20,431 nucleotides of DNA from positions 1-20,431 of the forward strand of contig SKLX01000135.1 in NCBI GenBank assembly GCA_007121375.1, in the 5' to 3' direction. The position numbers were made by a program, and so were the translations under genes. Source of the stretch: Bacillota bacterium (lineage in GTDB: Bacteria; Bacillota; Dethiobacteria; SKNC01). Under the pieces are notes generated by a model, which did no database searches, was not told where the DNA came from, and was given only the letters and a program-made list of their open reading frames with translations. The stretch's first letter is position 1, and every line of letters begins with the position of its first letter. Positions 15,371-20,431 of this stretch are shown here, piece by piece.

Positions 15371-15470
15371 GATTCTCCTTTCCAAGCAGCGGGAGGCAAA
15401 AAAGTTTCCCTTTTTACCCTGGCGGCCGATAGCCATGGACCTTTGGCCTTTAGGCATACGGCTCGGAGAA
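15371..15470 (-). ncRNA. Moco (molybdenum cofactor) riboswitch aptamer
   Basis: The minus-strand RNA shows the highly conserved blocks of the Moco RNA motif in order: GGCCAAAGGTCCATGGCT, CGGCCGCCAGGGTAAAA, GGGAAAC, TGCCTCCCGCTGC and GGAAAGGAG. The outer P1 stem forms from TTCTCC (15470-15465) and GGAGAA (15378-15373). A small GCC-TAAA-GGC hairpin is present where P3 is expected; P3 has been reported to be missing in variants associated with tungsten cofactor, so this one looks like the molybdenum type. The aptamer begins 4 bases after the mobA stop codon and lies upstream of moaA with a terminator between. Confidence 0.92.
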
Positions 15471-15474
15471 TTTA

Positions 15475-16104
15475 TTATTTTAAACTTATTAAATTTGGGT
15501 TTTCTTCCACCATCCTTAAAGCTTTTTGATAATCTTCTTCCGTATTGATATTAAAAAAAGACAGGAGTTCCGGATCAAATTTTTCTATGTCCTCTTGAGG
15601 AATATACTTTGTTTTAATCCTGGTGATAAAATAACCTATTCGATAGGAATCCTTCTCCAGGTGTTCTTCCAGGTGAGGTATACAGCTCTTGCCGTAAACG
15701 GCATGAAGAGCCTGATGCCCTTCCTTAACTTTAGGGACCAGGGCATCATAACCCCTTGCCGGGTACCTGGAAAGATAATCAATCAAGTTTAAGTTCAAAA
15801 AAGGCATATCGCAGGCAACCACAAAACTGTATTCGCTGGAAGACCTGCTCAATCCCGCATGAACTCCTGTTAGGGAATTCTTGAAGGGTTTAACAATTAC
15901 ATCCCTGGTAAATACCACAGGTAAATGGCTTAAATCTTCCCCCGTGCTTCCAGCTATTATTACCTCTGGAAAAATTGAGGATAGCTTGTCTACAACTATC
16001 TTTATCAGGGACTTTCCCTTTAAATTAAGTCGGGTTTTATCCCGCCCCATTCTTTTACTGCTTCCCCCCGCTAAAATAACTGCTGTATTAACAATTTTCT
16101 CCAT
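15475..16104 (-). CDS. mobA: Molybdenum cofactor guanylyltransferase
   Basis: MobA joins GMP from GTP to Mo-molybdopterin, forming the MGD used by DMSO-reductase-family enzymes. The product has the nucleotidyltransferase signature LAGGSSKRMGRDK near residues 11-23, GVHAGL, and the metal aspartate in VVACDMPF. FFNINTEEDY near the C-terminus is typical. I chose the third of three close ATGs (16104, giving 209 residues), since AGGG lies 9 bases upstream and the protein then begins at the conserved strand. ATGs at 16113 and 16110 cannot be excluded because the ribosome binding site is weak. It follows tatA by 75 bases and its stop lies just ahead of the riboswitch. Confidence 0.92.
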   Translation of the reverse strand: MEKIVNTAVILAGGSSKRMGRDKTRLNLKGKSLIKIVVDKLSSIFPEVIIAGSTGEDLSHLPVVFTRDVIVKPFKNSLTGVHAGLSRSSSEYSFVVACDMPFLNLNLIDYLSRYPARGYDALVPKVKEGHQALHAVYGKSCIPHLEEHLEKDSYRIGYFITRIKTKYIPQEDIEKFDPELLSFFNINTEEDYQKALRMVEENPNLISLK

Positions 16105-16179
16105 ATACATCATCCCTGTACAAAAACTTCTTTGACCCCTGAATTATTTATATTTTTATATTTATCTTAGAATTACCCT

Positions 16180-16494
16180 TTATGAAGTGGTTTGTTCCTT
16201 TTCCGTAGAACTTTGTTGACTTTCCTGAGTAGTCTCCTGAGTAGTCTCCTGAGTAGTCTCCTGGGATGATGATTCTACAGGTTCAGGCTTTTTCGGAGCT
16301 TTCGCCTGTTGTTCTCCTGCTGGTTCATCCTCCTCTATATTTATACTATCTTTCAAGTCTTTAGTAGCAGTTTTAAATTCTCGAATTCCCCTACCCAGGG
16401 ATTTTCCAATTTCAGGTAACTTGCTGGGGCCAAATATCACCAGGATAATCCCTAAAATTATTAGAAGTTCTGTAGTGCCCAGTCTGCCTAACAT
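16180..16494 (-). CDS. tatA: Sec-independent protein translocase TatA
   Basis: TatA forms the pore-like assembly of the twin-arginine export system, which moves folded and often cofactor-loaded proteins across the membrane. The 104-residue product has the N-terminal transmembrane helix (about residues 7-22, TTELLIILGIILVIF), the hinge FGPSKLPEIG, and an amphipathic helix to about residue 46. The rest is an acidic, Gln/Thr/Ser-rich tail with three copies of QETT encoded by a perfect 12-base tandem repeat. The tail is probably disordered. The ATG has GGAGGAGGTGA at good spacing. With tatC alone beside it, the system is the minimal TatAC type common in Gram-positive bacteria, where TatA also does the TatB job. 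Confidence 0.95.
   Translation of the reverse strand: MLGRLGTTELLIILGIILVIFGPSKLPEIGKSLGRGIREFKTATKDLKDSINIEEDEPAGEQQAKAPKKPEPVESSSQETTQETTQETTQESQQSSTEKEQTTS
16223..16262. repeat. 12-base tandem repeat inside tatA
   Basis: TCCTGAGTAGTC is repeated three times without change (16223-16258), followed by TCCT. On the coding strand it encodes QETT repeats in the tail of TatA. Being in-frame, copy-number change would lengthen or shorten the tail by four residues without breaking the gene. Confidence 0.95.
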
Positions 16495-16556
16495 GGTCTC
16501 ACCTCCTCCTGAAATTATTTAATGTCAAACCTTATCCTTCCAGACTCCGCTTTTAT

Positions 16557-17264
16557 CTATTTTCCAACCATTTTTGCCGTTAGTATACTTATTTCATAAA
16601 GAAGTATCATGGGAACAGCCATCAGCACCTGAGAAAATACATCAGGGGGGGTAATGACTGCTGCTACAACAAATATAAGCATTACGGCATATATCCTGGA
16701 TTTTTTCAGAAAATCCGAGGTTACCAACCCCAGCTTGGCCAGGATAAAAACTACTATGGGTAGTTGAAAAACTCCTCCAAAGGCAAAAACAATACCCGAA
16801 ACATAAGAAATATAATTGCCAAAGGATAGCATAGGAGTTAAGTCCTCTGAGGCAAATCCAAGGAAAAACCTTATACTGATAGGAATAATAACATAAAAGG
16901 CAAAAAGTACTCCTATGGCAAAAAAGAAAAAAGAAGCAAAGGCAAAGAGAACTATAGATCGCTTTTCCGTTGATTTTAATCCCGGTAGCAAAAAGCTCCA
17001 AACTTGAAATAGTACTACCGGAAGGGCCAGCAAAAAACCGGCAATTAATGCTATTTTAATATTGGTCATAAAGGCCTCTGCAGGCGTAATGAATACTAAT
17101 GGAATTCCTGCAGGGGCAGTAATAGTTTCCCTGATGATGTCAACATATGCGAAGGTGACTATGGAGGCCAGTATTACGGCAATAAAGGAAAGTACCAGGC
17201 GCCTCCTCAGTTCTTCAAAATGTTCTGTCAGGGGTGCTACATTTTCTCTATTTTTTTCTCCCAC
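16557..17264 (-). CDS. tatC: Sec-independent protein translocase TatC
   Basis: TatC is the six-helix membrane receptor for twin-arginine signal peptides. The 235-residue product has the cytoplasmic N-terminus with HFEELRRRL, the conserved periplasmic FITPAEAF, and hydrophobic segments typical of the family, including VVAAVITPPDVFSQ before the last helix. The start is GTG at 17264 with GAGGGG 9 bases upstream; an ATG at 17269 is out of frame. It is the first gene of the Tat-Moco operon, following a near-perfect sigma-A promoter. Tat substrates that carry MGD cofactor fit the rest of the operon. Confidence 0.95.
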   Translation of the reverse strand: MGEKNRENVAPLTEHFEELRRRLVLSFIAVILASIVTFAYVDIIRETITAPAGIPLVFITPAEAFMTNIKIALIAGFLLALPVVLFQVWSFLLPGLKSTEKRSIVLFAFASFFFFAIGVLFAFYVIIPISIRFFLGFASEDLTPMLSFGNYISYVSGIVFAFGGVFQLPIVVFILAKLGLVTSDFLKKSRIYAVMLIFVVAAVITPPDVFSQVLMAVPMILLYEISILTAKMVGK

Positions 17265-17307
17265 CCCATAATTCCCCTCTCCATGTAATTATACCATAAC
17301 TTCTCAC

Positions 17308-17336
17308 ATTATATTTTATACATAAATATGTGTCAA
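17308..17336 (-). promoter_or_regulatory. Consensus sigma-A promoter of the tatC operon
   Basis: The minus strand has TTGACA (17336-17331), exactly 17 bases, then TATAAT (17313-17308): full consensus in both boxes. The expected start is near 17301, about 37 bases before the tatC GTG. An imperfect inverted repeat (CACAT...ATGTG) spans the spacer and -10 box at about 17305-17332 and could be an operator, or simple AT-richness. Confidence 0.9.
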
Positions 17337-17403
17337 ACAACTTAAACCCTTTCTATTTTTAAAGTATTCGATAATTTAAGGCAAATTCCTTCTTGAAAAA
17401 TAA

Positions 17404-17420
17404 TTATGTATTTTACATAA
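17404..17420. repeat. Perfect 7+7 inverted repeat between the amidase gene and the tatC promoter
   Basis: TTATGTA, TTT, TACATAA reads the same on both strands apart from the 3-base centre. It lies 28 bases after the amidase stop and 68 bases upstream of the tatC -35 box. It is too AT-rich to be a good terminator and may be a protein-binding site or chance. Confidence 0.5.
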
Positions 17421-17447
17421 CATAATGGTATTTTAAATAATTTTTGG

Positions 17448-18218
17448 TTAATAGGCTTCTGGCTTTCTATCCTGGAGATAAAAAATTTCTTTCCTGGCTT
17501 TAGTTACTATATCCCTGTTGATTTCTACTTTTAAAAGGGCTTCTTCTTCTCCCCCTTCTACTATTACATTTCCGGCAGGATCTACCACCAGGGAGTTTCC
17601 AAAAGACATATCTCCTTCCCTTCCTCCCCTGTTAACTCCCAGGGCAAAAACCTGGTTTTCTACCGCCCGGGCACCCACCAAGAATCTCCAGGCTCCAATC
17701 CTGGAACGAGGCCAGTGGGCAACAATAATTAAAATTTCAGCCCCTTCCTCTACCAGGGAACGGCTCAGCTCAGGAAAACGAAGATCATAGCAAATAAGCA
17801 ATCCCCAGTTTATGTCATCCAGGGTGAAAATAGCCTTTTTCCCCCCGGGAGTAAAATTTTTATCCTCCTCCATCAAACTAAAGAGGTGAATTTTATCATA
17901 AGAAGTTATTAATTCTCCCCGGGAAGAAAAAACATAAGAGCGGTTAAAAAGTTTATCCCCTTCTAAATCAGAAATGGAACCTGCAGCTATATTTACCTCA
18001 TTATCCTGTGCAAAGGAAGCCAGGAGAGATACAGTAGGTTCTCCCCTTTGATCAGCTAGCTCCCTTATATTCTCCACATAACCTGTGTTCCACATTTCCG
18101 GAAGTATTAGGATATCCGGATTGTATTTTAAACCCTCCTTCATCAATTCAAGGAGGTGTTCCCGGTTGTATTGGGGATTTCCCCTCTTTATGTCCGCCTG
18201 GAGTATAACGGCAATCAT
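17448..18218 (-). CDS. Carbon-nitrogen hydrolase (nitrilase superfamily, omega-amidase-like)
   Basis: The 256-residue product has the complete nitrilase-superfamily triad: Glu41 in ILPEMWNTGY, Lys109 in SYDKIHLF and Cys143 in ICYDLRFPE. It has the single-domain length of the Nit2/YafV (omega-amidase) branch, which hydrolyses 2-oxoglutaramate or 2-oxosuccinamate. WRFLVGARAVENQVF and NRGG are also conserved in that branch. The exact substrate cannot be read from sequence. I prefer the ATG at 18218 because AGGTGA lies 5 bases before it; a GTG at 18227 overlaps that site. It starts 17 bases after yjbQ, so the two are very likely cotranscribed. Confidence 0.87.
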   Translation of the reverse strand: MIAVILQADIKRGNPQYNREHLLELMKEGLKYNPDILILPEMWNTGYVENIRELADQRGEPTVSLLASFAQDNEVNIAAGSISDLEGDKLFNRSYVFSSRGELITSYDKIHLFSLMEEDKNFTPGGKKAIFTLDDINWGLLICYDLRFPELSRSLVEEGAEILIIVAHWPRSRIGAWRFLVGARAVENQVFALGVNRGGREGDMSFGNSLVVDPAGNVIVEGGEEEALLKVEINRDIVTKARKEIFYLQDRKPEAY

Positions 18219-18235
18219 TCTCTTCACCTGCTTTT

Positions 18236-18628
18236 TTATCCCTGGACCTTTACATAAATTTTTCTACTTCTGGGACCATCAAATTCACAGAAAAATATTC
18301 CCTGCCAGGTGCCCAGCACCAGTTTTTTATCTTTTATCAATATACTAAGACTTGAACCCATAAGACTCGCTTTAATGTGGGCTGCAGCATTGCCCTCCAG
18401 GTGACGATAATCACCGTCAAAGGGAATAACTTTATTCATAGTATTTATTATATCCTGGGAAACAGTTGGGTCGGCATTTTCATTAATGGTAAGTCCTGCG
18501 GTAGTATGGGGAACATAGAGGTGGCAAATTCCCTCTTCTTCTCCTTCACCCCTCACTATTTCCTGCACCCGGGAAGTAATATCCACAAACTGGGTGTGCT
18601 GGGATGTCTTAACCGACAACTCTTTCAT
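18236..18628 (-). CDS. yjbQ: YjbQ family protein (UPF0047)
   Basis: The 130-residue product carries all the hallmarks of this very conserved family: HTTAGLTINENADP (His41), DYRHLEGNAAAHIK (His76, His84) and GTWQGIFFCEFDGPR. The histidines probably bind a metal. The family forms trimers; members can show weak thiamine-phosphate-synthase activity when overproduced, but the physiological role is unsettled. The ATG has AAGGAGGTAG 7 bases upstream. That ribosome binding site directly abuts the T-run of the terminator that ends the upstream TPR gene, so yjbQ needs read-through or a promoter inside that gene. Confidence 0.92.
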   Translation of the reverse strand: MKELSVKTSQHTQFVDITSRVQEIVRGEGEEEGICHLYVPHTTAGLTINENADPTVSQDIINTMNKVIPFDGDYRHLEGNAAAHIKASLMGSSLSILIKDKKLVLGTWQGIFFCEFDGPRSRKIYVKVQG

Positions 18629-18644
18629 TTTTTTCTACCTCCTT

Positions 18645-18673
18645 AAAAAAAAGACTTCCATTAGAAGTCTTTT
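18645..18673 (-). terminator. Intrinsic terminator overlapping the TPR gene stop codon
   Basis: On the minus strand AAAAGACTTC (18673-18664) and GAAGTCTTTT (18658-18649) form a 10-pair stem with a 5-base loop, followed by a run of T down to 18645. The TAA stop of the TPR gene (18672-18674) is in the base of the 5' arm, and the yjbQ AAGGAGG follows at once. A ribosome finishing the TPR gene would cover the stem, so this could act as a translation-sensitive attenuator. Confidence 0.85.
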
Positions 18674-19826
18674 ATTCCTCATCCCCTTCATTCCTGTCAT
18701 CTTCTTGAAGATACTTTAAAATATTTTGGTAGGCCTTAACATCAATTTTAAGGACTTCATTAATCTTTTTAAATTTCTGGGATACACTGGATAAAGATAC
18801 ATTATCCCTGCTGGCCACCTGCTTTTGGGTCAAATCAAGAAAATGGAGCCTGATCAAGGCGTATTCCAATCCAGCAGCCCAGGTTTCTATTTTTCTTATG
18901 ATTGGAACATTGGGGTAAACAGCGTTAATGTAATCAATCCATATAGCCTGAACATCATCAAAAAAGTAATCTTCATACAGATTGCTCTTTTTCATATTCT
19001 CCATGGTAAAATTAATGATTTCCTGCCATTCTTCCTTCCACTCGGGGACTTCTGCCGAATATTCCCTCAAGTTTACCCGACACAGTTCCCCTTCCAGGAA
19101 GACCTGGTATGGTTCTTCTGCACCCATTTCCTTTAATGTTATCAGAGATAGCTGCTTCAGTTCCTTTTTCACCCAGGGATTTCGGGCAAACTCCCGCAGC
19201 ACCTTTTCTGCACTTTCATTCCCAATTAAACCATAGAGATATAATACTTCACTGGCCATATCTTCATCTTTACCATATAAAGTTTCTAAAAGTTTGTTAC
19301 GAAAATCCTTACTCTCTTCAAATTTTTTTATAAGCCTGTTTTTTGTATCCTCCATAAGGGTAGAAAACTTTTGCTCCGGCTTCGGATATTTAAAACTTTC
19401 ATAAAAGGTATCCTCTTCACTAACAGCTTCTAATAATTCTTCTGCTTCAAAGGCCATTTCCCCCTCGGGGGATGACCTTAAATACTTCTTAAGGTAATGC
19501 CTGGTCATGCTAAGGTCCTCCAGGAGACCAAAATTCACGGCCATAAGAAAATAGCACTCGGTCATACTGGAATCAAGCTTCTCTACTATGAACCCGAAAA
19601 CGTCATTTGCTTCTGTCAGGTAACCCATTTTACTTAATAAACAGGCAACATTATAGTGATTTAAAGGATTATCCGGTTCCGTTTCCATAGTTTTTCGGAA
19701 AAACATAAGGGCTTTATCTAATTTATTTTTTTTGTAATATAATGTGCCCTTTTCAAAGTAATAGCTGGCATCCCTTTGAAAGTTCACCACTTTACTGTTA
19801 ATTACTTTTTTGCTCTGCTGGGTCAT
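18672..19826 (-). CDS. TPR-repeat protein with C-terminal helix-turn-helix-like segment
   Basis: I do not recognise this 384-residue protein as a named family. Residues 20-120 form about three TPR units: YYFEKGTLYYKKNKLDKAL, LNHYNVACLLSKMGYLTEA and ECYFLMAVNFGLLEDLSM. The middle (about 140-310) is acidic and helical, with VLREFARNPWVKKELKQL reminiscent of a HEAT-like repeat. Residues 332-357 (LTQKQVASRDNVSLSSVSQKFKKI) look like a helix-turn-helix: a 'tQkqvA' helix, a turn, then a Ser-rich recognition helix. No signal peptide or membrane segment is seen. A DNA-binding regulator with a protein-interaction domain is the simplest reading, but it is an inference. The ATG has GGGGGTGAT 8 bases upstream. 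A promoter flanked by an inverted repeat precedes it. Confidence 0.8.
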   Translation of the reverse strand: MTQQSKKVINSKVVNFQRDASYYFEKGTLYYKKNKLDKALMFFRKTMETEPDNPLNHYNVACLLSKMGYLTEANDVFGFIVEKLDSSMTECYFLMAVNFGLLEDLSMTRHYLKKYLRSSPEGEMAFEAEELLEAVSEEDTFYESFKYPKPEQKFSTLMEDTKNRLIKKFEESKDFRNKLLETLYGKDEDMASEVLYLYGLIGNESAEKVLREFARNPWVKKELKQLSLITLKEMGAEEPYQVFLEGELCRVNLREYSAEVPEWKEEWQEIINFTMENMKKSNLYEDYFFDDVQAIWIDYINAVYPNVPIIRKIETWAAGLEYALIRLHFLDLTQKQVASRDNVSLSSVSQKFKKINEVLKIDVKAYQNILKYLQEDDRNEGDEE

Positions 19827-19858
19827 AGAGTATCACCCCCGGTGTCGGGAATTCCAAG

Positions 19859-19906
19859 AAGATAAAAATAACTTCTCTACTTTTTAAAGTATTCCTTCTT
19901 TATCTT
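19859..19906 (-). promoter_or_regulatory. Nested hairpin in the leader of the TPR gene
   Basis: In the leader of about 107 bases, AAGATAAA (19906-19899) can pair with TTTATCTT (19866-19859), and inside it TACTTT (19891-19886) pairs with AAAGTA (19883-19878). A further CCCG/CGGG hairpin just before the start would involve the GGGGGTGAT ribosome binding site. The structure is AU-rich, and its role is unknown. Confidence 0.35.
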
Positions 19907-19928
19907 TTAAGAATAATTTTCTTCAAAA

Positions 19929-19967
19929 GCATTGAATACAATTATAGCAGTTTAGGATACTCAATGC
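19929..19967. promoter_or_regulatory. Inverted repeat flanking the TPR gene promoter (possible operator)
   Basis: GCATTGA (19929-19935) and TCAATGC (19961-19967) are exact inverted copies, and the match extends inward to about 10 of 12 positions. One arm overlaps the -35 box and the other covers the expected transcription start, roughly three helical turns apart. This is where a repressor would act; the TPR protein with its own helix-turn-helix-like end is a candidate. Confidence 0.55.
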
Positions 19968-19969
19968 AA
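19941..19969 (-). promoter_or_regulatory. Sigma-A promoter of the TPR gene
   Basis: The minus strand reads TTGCAT (19969-19964), 17 bases, then TATAAT (19946-19941), with TG one base upstream of the -10 box. The start would be near 19934, giving a leader of about 107 bases. Confidence 0.8.
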
Positions 19970-20011
19970 ACCCATAAGTATATTTAAAATTTATGAATTT
20001 ATAAATTCCTT

Positions 20012-20431
20012 TTAACCCTTCAAGATTTCTTCTATATCCGTTTTCGTCACGGGGGTCTTTTCTTTGATCAATTTAATTGCCTCTCCTGCTCCCCTTAAAT
20101 TACCTACAAATATCAGCCCACATAAAATGCCCTCTTTTAAGACCACCTTCCTGTAGACCAAATCATCTTCCTTCTCCAGGTATTTTTCCTGATAAACCTC
20201 CCCATAACCCTCCTGCCCTGGGTTAACCAGGCCAACGGATATATAAGGAAGCCCAAATTCCCCCGTATAAATATCCAGGGTCCCCGGGTGGAACTCTTCC
20301 CCTCCTGTCATGTTAATGCCCGCTATCCTGCCCTGGGTAGAAGCGTTAGACCAGTTGGAAGTCTGGGTATATACTCCCTTAACCATATTCCAGGACTCGG
20401 TAACATCTCCGGCAGCATAGACATGGGGAAT
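20012..20431 (-). CDS. FAD/NAD(P)-dependent oxidoreductase, C-terminal part
   Basis: The open frame runs off the right edge, so only the last 139 residues are visible. The first of these read PHVYAAGDVTE, the second FAD-binding motif (AAGD) of the pyridine nucleotide-disulphide oxidoreductase superfamily, followed by a segment (TSNWSNASTQGRIAGINM) that packs on the flavin. A C-terminal domain ends in FVGNLRGAGEAIKLIKEK. This resembles the rubredoxin-reductase, NADH-oxidase and nitrite-reductase-like group of clostridia. The true substrate cannot be told without the N-terminus. A perfect AT palindrome (GAATTTATAAATTC, 19995-20008) follows the stop codon, but no terminator with a GC stem is visible. 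Confidence 0.82.
   Translation of the reverse strand: MPHVYAAGDVTESWNMVKGVYTQTSNWSNASTQGRIAGINMTGGEEFHPGTLDIYTGEFGLPYISVGLVNPGQEGYGEVYQEKYLEKEDDLVYRKVVLKEGILCGLIFVGNLRGAGEAIKLIKEKTPVTKTDIEEILKG

Noticed and set aside
15305..15474. T-box or other leader instead of a Moco riboswitch before moaA
   Set aside because: No T-box sequence was seen, whereas the ordered conserved blocks of the Moco motif and its P1 stem are present in front of a Moco gene.
1..20431. High density of CCAGG/CCTGG words through the window
   Set aside because: It is noticeable by eye but I did not count it, and it can arise from frequent CTG-G codon pairs on the minus strand. No function can be claimed.
1..20431. CRISPR arrays, tRNA or rRNA genes, insertion sequences, prophage genes
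   Set aside because: Looked for on both strands. No spaced direct repeats, cloverleaf-like sequences, transposase motifs or phage genes were found.

Overview
The window looks like a stretch of chromosome from an anaerobic, endospore-forming member of the Clostridia (Firmicutes). The evidence is the end of a spore photoproduct lyase, a class B (PyrD/PyrK) dihydroorotate dehydrogenase, a hydrogenase maturation protease, a Moco riboswitch, strong GGAGG-type ribosome binding sites, several TTG starts and AT-rich spacers. I cannot name the genus. No rRNA, tRNA, insertion sequence, prophage or CRISPR array was seen. Almost everything is on the minus strand; only the splB fragment and an M23 peptidase are on plus.

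Left part (1-10835). After the splB tail (plus) and a convergent hydrogenase-maturation-type protease comes a complete pyrimidine operon, transcribed right to left: pyrB-pyrC-carA-carB-pyrK-pyrD-pyrF-pyrE. Together these make UMP from bicarbonate, an amino-group donor, aspartate and PRPP. Its promoter lies at 10723-10751. The leader carries two consecutive PyrR-type RNA elements and a clear intrinsic terminator, but pyrR is not in the window. The most striking point is carA. All three glutaminase catalytic residues are replaced (Cys to Gly, His to Tyr, Glu to Phe) while the gene remains intact and in place, which suggests a carbamoyl-phosphate synthetase that uses free ammonia.

Middle part (10836-12175). 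A secreted M23-type metallopeptidase is divergent from the pyr operon and ends at its own terminator. A convergent orphan gene of 148 codons follows, preceded by a good match to a forespore sigma-G promoter.

Right-centre part (12256-17336). A strong sigma-A promoter at 17308-17336 drives tatC-tatA-mobA. A Moco riboswitch plus intrinsic terminator follows, then moaA-moeA-mobB-comFB. This couples a minimal twin-arginine translocase (the usual exporter of folded molybdoenzymes) to molybdenum-cofactor synthesis, with the riboswitch gating only the distal half.

Right part (17448-20431). A TPR protein with a C-terminal helix-turn-helix-like segment has its own promoter, flanked by an inverted repeat. 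A terminator hairpin overlapping its stop codon separates it from yjbQ and a nitrilase-family amidase. The window closes with the C-terminal part of an FAD/NAD(P)-dependent oxidoreductase.
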